A stretch of 64,000 bases of DNA, from the NCBI RefSeq assembly GCF_009695815.1, contig NZ_VUNE01000001.1, forward strand, positions 124,001 to 188,000, given 5' to 3'. The stretch is from Peptostreptococcus porci (GTDB lineage Bacteria; Bacillota; Clostridia; Peptostreptococcales; Peptostreptococcaceae). A program made the translations under genes and the position numbers. Of the stretch, positions 7,650-15,815 are shown in pieces (the stretch's first letter is position 1; each line of letters starts with the position of its first letter). Below the pieces are notes generated by a model. It was given only the letters and a program-made list of their open reading frames with translations. It was not told where the DNA came from and did not search any database.

Positions 7650-8722
7650 GTGCGACATTTGGAAATAATATTAAAACTACAGTTTTTGGTCAATCACATG
7701 GACATTATATAGGAGCTGTTGTCGACGGATTGCCACTGGGCTTTAAGATAGATATGGATAAGCTTGAAGAATTTATGCGAAGAAGGGCACCAGGAAAAAA
7801 ATATACGACAAAGAGAGTTGAAGGGGATAACGTGGAGTTTATAGCTGGAGTTGAAGATGGTACGATAATTTCCAATACAATATGTGCTGTAATAAAGAAC
7901 AAAGACCACAATTCTACTCATTACGAAATATTCAAGGATATTCCAAGACCATCTCACGCCGATTATGTAGCAAATATAAAATACAATGGATTGATGGATA
8001 TGAGAGGTTCAGGTTCGTTTTCTGGGCGATTAACAGCACCTATTTGTATTGTGGGTGGTATTGCGAAGCAGATTCTTCAAGAGAGGGGAATACAAATCGC
8101 TTCGAGGCTTAAGCAAGTTGGCTCTGAGATTGATGAAGCAATTGATATCGCAAATCCAGATATGGAAGTGCTTGAAGAAATAAATCGAAAAAATGTTCCT
8201 GTTATTTCAGAGAAGGTCGAAGCTAGAATAGAGAAATTATTAGAAGGCATAAGGGAAGAAAAAGACTCAATTGGTGCCAAGATAGAATGTTTTGCGACCG
8301 GAATTCCAATCGGTCTGGGAGAACCAAATCAGGATGGCATTGAATCTATTTTGTCGAGTAGAATTTTTTCTATTCCTGGAGTCAGGGCTATAGAGTTTGG
8401 ATTAGGTGTTGAGGCTGCATATATGAAAGGCTCTGAGCATAATGATGAATTTAAAATTAGAGATAAGCAAGTATCAACTATGACTAATAATGCAGGTGGA
8501 ATTGTCGGTGGGATAAGTAACGGCATGCCGATTAACTTTACTGTAACTATGAAACCAACGGCATCAATTGGAAAGCAACAGAGGTCATTTTCTATGTCAA
8601 AAAAGGAGTCTAAATATTTGCAAATAGAGGGAAGACACGATCCATGTATAGCTATTAGAGCATTGCCGGTTATCGAGGCTGTATGTGCAATTGTGCTTCT
8701 GGATTTGATAGATATTTTATAA
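7646..8722 (+). CDS. aroC: Chorismate synthase
   Basis: Converts EPSP to chorismate, the branch point for aromatic amino acids and other aromatics, using reduced FMN. Family signatures are visible: FGQSHGHYIGAVVDGLP at the N-terminus (GQSHG instead of the commoner GESHG), FMRRRAPGK, DMRGSGSFSGRLTAP, and near the end the FMN-binding GRHDPCIAIRALPVIEA. The length of 358 residues is normal. The ATG at 7646 overlaps the aroA stop, with GGGAGGT seven bases upstream. Confidence 0.96.
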   Translation: MSATFGNNIKTTVFGQSHGHYIGAVVDGLPLGFKIDMDKLEEFMRRRAPGKKYTTKRVEGDNVEFIAGVEDGTIISNTICAVIKNKDHNSTHYEIFKDIPRPSHADYVANIKYNGLMDMRGSGSFSGRLTAPICIVGGIAKQILQERGIQIASRLKQVGSEIDEAIDIANPDMEVLEEINRKNVPVISEKVEARIEKLLEGIREEKDSIGAKIECFATGIPIGLGEPNQDGIESILSSRIFSIPGVRAIEFGLGVEAAYMKGSEHNDEFKIRDKQVSTMTNNAGGIVGGISNGMPINFTVTMKPTASIGKQQRSFSMSKKESKYLQIEGRHDPCIAIRALPVIEAVCAIVLLDLIDIL

Positions 8723-8764
8723 AGGCTGTGATTATATTTTTTAGGTAATTATGTGGGGTATGAT

Positions 8765-10003
8765 ATGAAATACGGATTATTGGGAAGAAAGCTGGGTCAT
8801 AGCTTTTCGAAAAAAATACACAATTTGATAGATAGATACGACTATGATCTGTATGAAAAGGAGCTGGATCAAATAGAGCAATTTGTTAATGGAGATATAA
8901 CGGGCTTCAATATTACTATACCATACAAGATAGAAGTCATGAAATATATTGATGAAATGACCAACAGAGCTAAGAAAATAGGATGTATCAATACAGTGAT
9001 TAAAAAAAATGGAAAGGTAATAGGCGACAATACGGATTATTTTGGATTCGAGTATATGCTAAATAGTTTGGAAATCGGCGATGTGAAATCTGCTTTAATT
9101 CTTGGAGATGGTGCAACATCTATGACAGTGGGGGCAGTGCTAGATGATAGAGGTATACCGTACACCAAGCTATCCAGAAAAACAGAACCCTACTATTCAA
9201 GGTACTTGGATTACAAAGATGTCGAGTTGCTGATAAATGCCACTCCTGTCGGTATGTATCCAAATAATGGAGAAAGGCTAATAGATATAAGTGAATTCAA
9301 TAATCTAAAAGGAGTTATTGACGTGGTTTATAATCCAATGTGTACAAAGCTGCTTTTTGACGCAAAGGAAAAGAACATAAAATGTTGCAATGGACTTCCT
9401 ATGTTGGTTGCACAGGCTGCTGAGGCATATAATGTATTTTGTGGAAATAAGGTTGAGGATAGAAAAATGAAGAGGATAATAGAAAAGCTTTCAGTTGAAG
9501 GAAATATAGTGTTGATTGGAATGCCTAGTACTGGAAAATCTACTATAGGAAGAATAATTTCAAAAAATACAGATAAAATTTTGGTAGATTTTGATGAGGA
9601 AATTGTAAGAAAAACTGGTAAGAGTATTGAACGAATTTTTTCAGAAGATGGAGAAGCATATTTTAGGAAGCTAGAAAGTGAAATGTGTGGAGAATTTGGG
9701 AAAAAAAATAATCTAGTAATAGCCACAGGTGGAGGAGTGGTTACTCAAATTGAAAATTACGAGAGTCTAAAGCAAAATGGTAAAATATATCTATTAAAGA
9801 GAAATTTGGAAGAACTTGAGCTAGAAGGCAGACCACTTTTAAAGGATTTTGATAGCGTTTTGAGATTATGGGAGGATAGAAAGGACAGATATCAAAGCTT
9901 TTCCGACAAAGAGGTTGAAAATATTACGATAATGGAAGCCTCAAAAAAGATAATTGATGATTTTTACGGATATGATTATACAAAATGTGAGAATAGAATA
10001 TAA
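8765..10003 (+). CDS. aroEK: Bifunctional shikimate dehydrogenase / shikimate kinase (AroE-AroK fusion)
   Basis: Two consecutive pathway enzymes in one chain. Residues 1 to about 235 are shikimate dehydrogenase: LGHSFSKKIHNLI, substrate-binding GFNITIPYKIEVM with the catalytic Lys, NTDYFGF with the catalytic Asp, and LINATPVGMYP. The NADP loop reads GDGATSMTV, a variant of the usual GAGGA-type motif. From about residue 242 comes shikimate kinase: Walker A GMPSTGKSTIG, LVDFDEEIV, the substrate-binding Arg in FRKLESE, and VIATGGGVV. The start is the ATG at 8765; a GTG at 8753 is in frame but overlaps the ribosome binding site. Order in the pathway would be dehydroshikimate to shikimate to shikimate 3-phosphate. 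It is the last gene of the operon. Confidence 0.94.
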   Translation: MKYGLLGRKLGHSFSKKIHNLIDRYDYDLYEKELDQIEQFVNGDITGFNITIPYKIEVMKYIDEMTNRAKKIGCINTVIKKNGKVIGDNTDYFGFEYMLNSLEIGDVKSALILGDGATSMTVGAVLDDRGIPYTKLSRKTEPYYSRYLDYKDVELLINATPVGMYPNNGERLIDISEFNNLKGVIDVVYNPMCTKLLFDAKEKNIKCCNGLPMLVAQAAEAYNVFCGNKVEDRKMKRIIEKLSVEGNIVLIGMPSTGKSTIGRIISKNTDKILVDFDEEIVRKTGKSIERIFSEDGEAYFRKLESEMCGEFGKKNNLVIATGGGVVTQIENYESLKQNGKIYLLKRNLEELELEGRPLLKDFDSVLRLWEDRKDRYQSFSDKEVENITIMEASKKIIDDFYGYDYTKCENRI

Positions 10004-10012
10004 TACCATGAA

Positions 10013-10066
10013 AAATATAGTCAGACTCAAAAATTGAGTTTTATTGAGTCTGACTATATTTTTTTA
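10013..10066. terminator. Bidirectional terminator, aro operon and two-component operon
   Basis: An 18-base-pair perfect stem (10013-10030 with 10044-10061) flanked by A-rich sequence on the left and T-rich on the right. It sits between two convergent operons and should serve both. Confidence 0.9.
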
Positions 10067-10687
10067 TAGTAGCTCTTTAATATATCCGAGTTTTGCAGCT
10101 TTTAATAGCATTTCCTGATAATTTGAAACATCTAGCTTTTCATATATTTTGGCTAGATGGTTTGCCAAGGTTCTTGGTGATATATACAGCTTTTTTGATA
10201 TGTCATTACGAGTGTAACCATTTGAATATAGGGCTAGTATTTCTTTTTCCCTATCAGTTAGAGGGTATAGATTTTCAGTGGTGTTTTTGAATATTCTGTT
10301 TCCATTGAATACACTCATCAATATATTATATATTTCAGTGCTGTTTGTTTCTTTTCGGATAAATGCACTGGCTCCGATTTCATACGCTTCGTATTCAAAT
10401 AATGGAAAATCATAGCCCGTAATTATAATGGTTTTTATATATGGGATTTTTTGTTTTATTTTTTTGAAAAGAGCAAAACCATCCATTTCTACGATTTTCT
10501 TTATGTTTACATCTATTATCAGAATATCGATGCCCATTTCCAGTATCTTTTCTGAAATCAAATCAACGCTTGTTTGACTGGTGATGGTGTAAATATTTTC
10601 AATGGTATTGCTTGTATCACATTTTATAAGTGAATCAGAAAGTCCACTTGCAAAAATTTCGTGATCATCAATCAATAATATTTTCAA
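10064..10687 (-). CDS. Response regulator, NarL/LuxR family
   Basis: A receiver domain (about residues 1-120) with the acidic pair in KILLIDDHEIFASG, the phosphorylated Asp in ILIIDVNIKKI and the conserved Lys in FIRKETNS is followed by a LuxR-type helix-turn-helix (LTDREKEILALYSNGYT, then ISPRTLANHLAKIYEKLDV). It should be phosphorylated by the histidine kinase encoded just upstream and then bind DNA. The likely start is TTG at 10687: AAGGAG lies seven bases ahead of it, whereas a GTG at 10696 abuts that site. The start region overlaps the end of the kinase gene, so the pair is coupled. The signal and target genes are not evident. Confidence 0.93.
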   Translation of the reverse strand: MKILLIDDHEIFASGLSDSLIKCDTSNTIENIYTITSQTSVDLISEKILEMGIDILIIDVNIKKIVEMDGFALFKKIKQKIPYIKTIIITGYDFPLFEYEAYEIGASAFIRKETNSTEIYNILMSVFNGNRIFKNTTENLYPLTDREKEILALYSNGYTRNDISKKLYISPRTLANHLAKIYEKLDVSNYQEMLLKAAKLGYIKELL

Positions 10688-11990
10688 AAAAATCACTCCT
10701 TTTAATCTTAAATTTTATATCTATGGAAACTCCATTAGGTTCAAGGTTATTTATTACCATATCTCCATTAATATCGCTTATTGTCTTTTTTATAAAGCCC
10801 AGACCTCGATTCGATTTTAGGCAGTTTTCTAAATCGACTATATTTCCGGAGTCATTTCTAGAATTTATAAATAGTATGTCGTCTATGAGCTCTACTCTTA
10901 TTTCTGCAAAGGTGGAGTCTGTATGTTTATATATGTTGTTACTCAATTCTTTGATAATTCTGTAGGTTATTTCATCAAAGGGTCTTGTCAGAAATAGATT
11001 TTCATCACAATAAAATTCTAACAAAATATTTTTGTCGTACAGTTTTTTTACTTTGTTGATTGCCTGTAAAAAATTCTTTTTAAGTGATATATTTGTTGAA
11101 ATGTTTGGAGATATATAGTCCATCTCATTTCTTATTGAGTTGACTGTATCGTCCAGTGCATGGATGCAATCTTCAATTTCAGCAGGGGCTGTGTTATCAC
11201 TAATATTTTTGACATCATATATTTTTCTCCTTATATATAAAATATTCTGTAGAACATCGTCGTGTAGGTATTCAGATAATATCATATTTTGATTTGAAGA
11301 TATTTTTATTTTTTCCAAAGCTATTTCTTGGATTAGCTCAGGGCTATTATAATAATCCATTTGGGAATTGAATTTTATTATTTCTTCAATTTCAATTAAG
11401 ATGAATACTAGAATCGATATTCCAAAAAAAGAAGTCACACCCAATATGATTAATGAAGCTATCGCAGTTATTGTCAATAAAATGTATGCACTGAAAAACT
11501 GGCTTTTAAGTATCGTTTCTGACATCAATTTCGAAATTTCAATATTTTTTTTCATATTGTGCACAAAAATTGTTGCTAAGAATAGTATTACAAATGCCTC
11601 TAATAGATCTGCAAAAATAAAAAAGCATGATAGAAGTGCCACTATTGCAATATTAGGTAAAAACAAATGTTTTTCTTTTTGTGATAGCAAAAAAATAAAT
11701 ATTATTACCAAAATCGAATAGCTCAGAGTGGTGCTTATTTGAATGTTGTTAAATCTACAAAATGAGTGAGGTAGCATCCAAAGAGATGACAACGCAAATA
11801 AAAAAATGATTTTTTTTGAACTTTTGTTCTGTAATACCAGCATATTCATCATGAACAATGCAAAAAATGGCAAGAAAAAAATCAGTATAGCTGGTTTGTC
11901 AGATGGATTAAAAAATGATATTGATAAAATCAGTATTTGTATCCATATAATCACTGAATTTATGTTTTTGCAGTATGTACTCTTTAGCAA
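10668..11990 (-). CDS. Sensor histidine kinase of the NarX/DesK-like class
   Basis: The first 200 or so residues form about seven or eight hydrophobic helices with short loops, so the signal is probably sensed in or at the membrane. The kinase core follows: dimerisation motif YLHDDVLQNILYIRRK with the phosphorylated His, and a HATPase domain with IIKELSNNIYKHTDST (N-box) and GLGFIKKTISDINGDM (G-box). The HDxxQ-type motif matches kinases that pair with NarL/LuxR regulators, as here. The preferred start is TTG at 11990, with GGAGGTGA five bases upstream; an ATG at 12005 overlaps that site and has none of its own. No ligand domain is recognised. Confidence 0.9.
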   Translation of the reverse strand: MLKSTYCKNINSVIIWIQILILSISFFNPSDKPAILIFFLPFFALFMMNMLVLQNKSSKKIIFLFALSSLWMLPHSFCRFNNIQISTTLSYSILVIIFIFLLSQKEKHLFLPNIAIVALLSCFFIFADLLEAFVILFLATIFVHNMKKNIEISKLMSETILKSQFFSAYILLTITAIASLIILGVTSFFGISILVFILIEIEEIIKFNSQMDYYNSPELIQEIALEKIKISSNQNMILSEYLHDDVLQNILYIRRKIYDVKNISDNTAPAEIEDCIHALDDTVNSIRNEMDYISPNISTNISLKKNFLQAINKVKKLYDKNILLEFYCDENLFLTRPFDEITYRIIKELSNNIYKHTDSTFAEIRVELIDDILFINSRNDSGNIVDLENCLKSNRGLGFIKKTISDINGDMVINNLEPNGVSIDIKFKIKRSDFFENIID

Positions 11991-12111
11991 TGAAATCACC
12001 TCCATAACTATATTCTACAACAATATTTGCGATAATGATATAGTACTTTTTTGAAATATAATATGCTTATTTATTGCAAAAAATATGCACAATCGTACTA
12101 TGTATTTTTTA

Positions 12112-12140
12112 TTGATAAAGGAATATAATTAATGTATAAA
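12112..12140 (+). promoter_or_regulatory. Promoter of the NfeD-like gene
   Basis: TTGATA (12112-12117) and TATAAA (12135-12140) are 17 bases apart. The following leader (about 12150-12230) carries three loosely similar purine- and AT-rich segments with GAAGTAATTAT or close variants; their role is unclear. Confidence 0.6.
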
Positions 12141-12287
12141 CATAAAGAAGTAATTATCAAGAAAAATATCAGGAAGAAATTATTATGAGATAGTTATTAA
12201 GAAGTAATTATTGAGGAGTAAATCTAAATGATAAATCTAAGGGGCACGTTCTAATCAATATGGATAAGAGATAGAGGAGGGATGAGA

Positions 12288-12884
12288 ATGAGAACGAACT
12301 CAAGTTTAAAAATGGATATGCTCTTTGCGATTATAGCAAATGGTATTGGAATATTGATAGTTTGGCTAATAAAAATGAGTAATCCTGAAAAGTTCAAGGA
12401 AAGTATTACTAGTGACGACAACATAATTTTTATTATTATTTGCTGTTTTATTTTGCTGGTTATTCTATATATAGCTTATATAGAGGCAAAGCATGATGAT
12501 GAATATATAACTGGTAAAACTCAGACAATGGGAGTTGTAAATAGTTTTACATCATTGCCTGCACTGATGATATTTGTCGCATTTATCTTCGAGCATTGGG
12601 TGGCAATATATGTAGTTTCGATTGTATTGTTTTTTTTGATGAGGATGCTTGGAAGGCATTCAAGGAAGAAGCTATCTTCAATGATTGGCAAGATTGGAGT
12701 AATGAAAACAAATCTTCACTATAAAGGAACTGCCAGCTTTGACGGAAAAGATGTGAAGGTATATTCGAAAAAGGATATTTATTACGGAGCCAAAGTCAAA
12801 ATAGTAGACTTGAAGGCAAAATATCTATATGTAGAAGAAGTGAACGCTGAAGTATTAGATGATAAAGATGATGTTGCAGATTAA
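12288..12884 (+). CDS. NfeD-like membrane protein
   Basis: Three or four membrane helices in the first 120 residues (MDMLFAIIANGIGILIVWLI, IIFIIICCFILLVILYIAYI and two closely spaced segments near residues 85-120) precede a small C-terminal beta domain. That domain begins MIGKIGVMKTNLHYKGTA and continues with VKIVDLKAKYLYVEEV, resembling the OB-fold of NfeD proteins. NfeD proteins usually partner stomatin-like flotillins and affect membrane organisation, but no stomatin gene is next to this one. The second ATG at 12288, six to seven bases after GAGGAGGG, is the better start; the ATG at 12282 is too close to it. The assignment rests on the C-terminal domain. Confidence 0.65.
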   Translation: MRTNSSLKMDMLFAIIANGIGILIVWLIKMSNPEKFKESITSDDNIIFIIICCFILLVILYIAYIEAKHDDEYITGKTQTMGVVNSFTSLPALMIFVAFIFEHWVAIYVVSIVLFFLMRMLGRHSRKKLSSMIGKIGVMKTNLHYKGTASFDGKDVKVYSKKDIYYGAKVKIVDLKAKYLYVEEVNAEVLDDKDDVAD

Positions 12885-12901
12885 TAAGCTACAAGCAGAG
12901 A

Positions 12902-12944
12902 AGCTCGCAAATTTGGGTAATTTCCCAAATAAATATTGCGAGCT
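12902..12944. terminator. Bidirectional terminator between NfeD-like gene and mntP
   Basis: A nested hairpin: AGCTCGCAA (12902-12910) pairs with TTGCGAGCT (12936-12944), and inside it ATTTGGG pairs with CCCAAAT (12924-12930). It separates two convergent genes, with A/T-rich flanks on the mntP side. Confidence 0.75.
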
Positions 12945-12965
12945 GTCTTTGCTTGTATATTTTTT

Positions 12966-13538
12966 TTAAAGTAAACCTTCCAATAAGATTTTTATTCCAA
13001 TTATTATTAGAATTATCCCACCAAGTTTTTCTGAGGTATTTTTGTACCTCGATCCGAATTTGTGTCCAATATACACTCCTGCAGATGAAATGAGAAATGT
13101 TAGTATTCCAATGACAGAGGCTGCCTTGATAATATTAATATTTAGTAGAGCAAAGGAGAATCCAACTGCTAGTGCGTCTATGCTGGTTGCTACTGATAGC
13201 ATTATCATATCCCTGATATCAATTTCCATAATTCCAGAAATATCGCAACAGACCTCCTCTTGAACAGATTCCTTTGACTCTCTAAGCATTTGTACCCCAA
13301 TAATCGTCAGCAAAATAAATGCTATCCAATTGCTTATTCCACTGACTAGGGAATAAAAATGACTCCCTATAAAATATCCGATTATCGGCATTGCAGCTTG
13401 AAAAAATCCAAAAAACAGACCGATTATGATGGAATTTTTCCAGTTCATTTTCTTTTGACAGAGACCTTTGCATACGGATACAGCAAATGCATCCATACTT
13501 AGTCCCACTCCAATACTGATTAAGTTAAAAAAGCTCAT
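12966..13538 (-). CDS. mntP: Manganese efflux pump MntP
   Basis: A 190-residue protein with six membrane helices built as two related halves, typical of the MntP (DUF204/YebN) family that exports Mn2+. The conserved acidic positions are visible as GLSMDAFAVSVCKGL in the first half and ATSIDALAVGFSFAL in the second. The start ATG is at 13538. It lies eight bases downstream of the PepSY lipoprotein gene, so the two probably share a message. No yybP-ykoY manganese riboswitch was seen upstream. Confidence 0.92.
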   Translation of the reverse strand: MSFFNLISIGVGLSMDAFAVSVCKGLCQKKMNWKNSIIIGLFFGFFQAAMPIIGYFIGSHFYSLVSGISNWIAFILLTIIGVQMLRESKESVQEEVCCDISGIMEIDIRDMIMLSVATSIDALAVGFSFALLNINIIKAASVIGILTFLISSAGVYIGHKFGSRYKNTSEKLGGIILIIIGIKILLEGLL

Positions 13539-13546
13539 ATTGTTGT

Positions 13547-14284
13547 TTATTCAGCCTGTGAGCTTGTACCACTACTAGTAGATGTAGAGCCTGAATCTTG
13601 TGTAGTGTTTGAATTTATTGATGTATCAGACGATGACTGAAGTGTGCTTGGATCTGCAACTTTTCCAGTTTCAGCATCAATTGTTATTTTTTCGAAGCTT
13701 TTAGTTTGCTTTTCAGAATTGTCATTTTTGTTTTCAGTTTTAGTATCATTTTCGAATTTTACAGTACCATCAGCAAGCTCAAATTCATATAGATTTAGAC
13801 CATTTTTTGAATATAGCTTGTAAGATACTACCTGTACATTTTCGTTTTTAGATTTTGAGATTGCGAATTTTGCTGCCTTATCAAGATCTAAGACTGGAAC
13901 GAAATCTATTAAATTACGTTTTTTGCTGATATCCAATGCAGCCTCTTCTGTATTCGTAATCTTGCCTGTTGATGCATCAATTGTTAGGATTACATTTTTT
14001 TTCTTTTTCGATATCGCATCAATCGTATATACATACTTCCCATTTACAGGTTCAAGCTTGACAGAGCATATACTTCCAGCCTTGTTTTCTGTGGTAAATT
14101 TCAGCATTGCAGATTGCATTGAAATAATCTTTGCAGTTCTAACGTCCATGAAATTTTCAAGTTTTGGAGTGTTTGCCTCCTTTTCTTCAGTGTTATTGCT
14201 GGAGCATCCCATCAACGAGCCTCCAATCAATAGACAAACTGTAAATACTATAGCCTTATTTGAAATTTTGTTTTTTATATTCAT
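13547..14284 (-). CDS. PepSY-domain lipoprotein
   Basis: A lipoprotein signal peptide with lipobox SLMGC (cysteine about residue 27) directs this 245-residue protein to the outer face of the membrane. Two PepSY-like repeats follow, each ending in a beta hairpin with an acidic turn: ILTIDASTGKITNTEEA and, later, KITIDAETGKVADPSTL. The last 30 residues are Ser/Thr/Gly-rich low-complexity sequence. PepSY domains are thought to modulate extracellular proteases, though no protease gene is adjacent. It is followed at once by mntP on the same strand. Family call is firm; role is unknown. Confidence 0.85.
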   Translation of the reverse strand: MNIKNKISNKAIVFTVCLLIGGSLMGCSSNNTEEKEANTPKLENFMDVRTAKIISMQSAMLKFTTENKAGSICSVKLEPVNGKYVYTIDAISKKKKNVILTIDASTGKITNTEEAALDISKKRNLIDFVPVLDLDKAAKFAISKSKNENVQVVSYKLYSKNGLNLYEFELADGTVKFENDTKTENKNDNSEKQTKSFEKITIDAETGKVADPSTLQSSSDTSINSNTTQDSGSTSTSSGTSSQAE

Positions 14285-14567
14285 ATTTCTTCCCCCCTCG
14301 AAAAAAATTTATCACTATATAAGATTATACAATAGATTATGAAATAATTGAATGTTATTGAACAATGTTTTTTTATAATTAAGCTGAAATTTTGAATAGT
14401 ACCTTGAAAATAGAATATATCAATTTGCGAAAATAGAGAGCAAAAGGCTGCTAAAGAGCTATATATTTGCAGATGAAGATTACGTACACACTCATAAGCC
14501 TAATAAAAAAGAGGAAGCATGAAAATTAACTACTTTGATAATTAGTATGAAAAAACGCCATAAAAAA
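14285..14567. other. AT-rich intergenic region, start of accessory-looking island
   Basis: About 280 bases without a credible gene lie between the PepSY lipoprotein and the promoter at 14568. Short possible frames here lack ribosome binding sites. No repeat or recombination site was recognised. Confidence 0.5.
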
Positions 14568-14596
14568 TTGACCAATATTTTTTTGAATGATATAAT
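14568..14596 (+). promoter_or_regulatory. Promoter of the small-peptide cassette
   Basis: TTGACC (14568-14573) and TATAAT (14591-14596) are 17 bases apart, close to consensus. The transcript would have a leader of roughly 190-240 bases before the peptide gene. That leader holds two short frames without good ribosome binding sites (14604-14630 and 14627-14725). Confidence 0.7.
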
Positions 14597-14785
14597 AAAA
14601 CAAATGAAAAGCTATATCAATATAATATGAGCAACAAATTCATAGAAGTCAGATTAAAGAAGCAAGAGTTGACTCAAATTAAGTTATTAGATAAGTTTTT
14701 TCGATTTTTTGTTAAGATACATTAAGTGAGGTGCAATTTATAAGAAACATAAAAAAATGTAAGGAGGGAGGCTTAGATTTGTACT

Positions 14786-15109
14786 TTGCTTAAATTCAGT
14801 ATTATTAATAAAAAAAATAATAGGGGGATTGTAAATTATGAGAAAAAATTTAAAAACTCTATAGGAAATACTGTAACAGTTGGGGGTGTTCTAGGATTAA
14901 TATTAGCTAAAGTTCCAGGGGCACAGGCAGCTGGTTGTGTAATCGGAACTATTAGTACACTAGTGGGTGGTGGCTCATTATTTATTCCTAATGATTCTAA
15001 ACATGGACTGAAGTTTGGGATTGAAACAGTTAAACGTTATAGATACAGATTAGGGAAGAGACGTGTGTATAGAATAGATAAATATATTACATCAGTTAGC
15101 CGTTACTAG
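14786..15109 (+). CDS. Small hydrophobic/cationic peptide, bacteriocin-like, possible frameshift gene
   Basis: The open frame gives up to 107 residues. The central part is a glycine-rich hydrophobic stretch (TVTVGGVLGLILAKVPG, then GCVIGTISTLVGGGS), and the C-terminus is Arg/Tyr-rich and strongly basic (KRYRYRLGKRRVYRIDKY). This composition resembles membrane-active peptides, but I do not recognise the family. The start is problematic. The in-frame TTG at 14786 lies about 14 bases from the nearest ribosome binding site. A better-placed ATG at 14838 (AGGGGG upstream) is in another frame and stops at 14862-14864. A -1 shift at AAAAAAT (14843-14849) or TTTAAAA (14849-14855) would join it to the long frame. 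Alternatives are a one-base deletion in the A run or a sequencing error. A small membrane protein gene follows 13 bases later. Confidence 0.55.
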   Translation: MLKFSIINKKNNRGIVNYEKKFKNSIGNTVTVGGVLGLILAKVPGAQAAGCVIGTISTLVGGGSLFIPNDSKHGLKFGIETVKRYRYRLGKRRVYRIDKYITSVSRY

Positions 15110-15122
15110 GAAAGAGGTGTTT

Positions 15123-15368
15123 ATGATTCAAAAAATTTTTGGTTTACTATATTTGATTGCTACAATCTTGATGGCACTAATATTTAACAACAAAATAACT
15201 AACAACATGAGTTTAGCTTTTATGATTTATATTTTGCAAGCTTCAAGCTTATTTGGATATATTTACCTGACTAATATAGAGAAAAAAATTAAGATATGTT
15301 TAGGTCTGTCTTTGCTTGTTTTTAACTGTATTTTCTTAAGATATATGCTGATAAAAGGATGGCTATAA
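15123..15368 (+). CDS. Small membrane protein, possible immunity partner
   Basis: An 81-residue protein with three hydrophobic segments (FGLLYLIATILMALIF, SLAFMIYILQASSLFGYIYL and ICLGLSLLVFNCIFL) separated by short basic loops. The ATG at 15123 has AGAGG five bases upstream; a GTG at 15117 overlaps that site. It lies 13 bases after the hydrophobic/cationic peptide gene and is surely co-transcribed. A small multi-helix protein behind a membrane-active peptide gene is the usual arrangement for a bacteriocin and its immunity protein, but this is inference from size and order only. No transporter or processing enzyme gene is nearby. Confidence 0.6.
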   Translation: MIQKIFGLLYLIATILMALIFNNKITNNMSLAFMIYILQASSLFGYIYLTNIEKKIKICLGLSLLVFNCIFLRYMLIKGWL

Positions 15369-15481
15369 TAGTCAATCACGTATTTAAAAATCAGATAAAT
15401 TTTATAAGAAGAGATAGTTGTTGTAATAAAATATAATTGGAAAAGAGATACTTTATAGGAAAACGTTGATAAAATAATTTT

Positions 15482-15530
15482 TATGCTATGGTTTCAAGCT
15501 CATTTGAGTTTGATCTGTAGCATATTTTAT
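15482..15530 (+). terminator. Candidate terminator after the small-peptide cassette
   Basis: TATGCTA (15482-15488) pairs with TAGCATA (15518-15524), and inside it TCAAGCTCA pairs with TGAGTTTGA. A T-rich stretch follows. The rest of the gap from 15369 to 15815 holds no gene; an extended -10 (TGGTATAAT, about 15707-15715) probably belongs to trkA. Confidence 0.6.
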
Positions 15531-15815
15531 TTATTTCATAACAATACTTTTGGTCTCAAAATTCTAAATCCAAGCGATTATTTTTAAGTATTTTATTTAC
15601 TTTGTTTCGAATTGCATGGATTAATTTATTATTTTAAACTCAAAAACGACATAATCACAAAATAACAATATATTTAGAGATATTAATATACAACATATGT
15701 TTTACATGGTATAATCACTAATGAAAGAATTAAGTATGGTTACGATTAGATATAAATATTGAAATAATAATATTTGTGAATTTGTTTTTTAAAAAATATT
15801 TGAGGAGGATTTGTT

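Noticed and set aside
12150-12230. Three loosely similar GAAGTAATTAT segments before the NfeD-like gene, considered as operator repeats
   Set aside because: The similarity is low, spacing is irregular and the composition is simple; chance is likely.
14604-14725. Two short frames (8 and 32 codons) in the leader of the small-peptide cassette
   Set aside because: Neither has a ribosome binding site or recognisable sequence; they are consistent with chance in AT-rich DNA.
15369-15815. c-di-AMP riboswitch ahead of trkA
   Set aside because: Potassium uptake genes often carry one, but no ydaO-type core was seen; only a terminator-like hairpin and an extended -10 are present.
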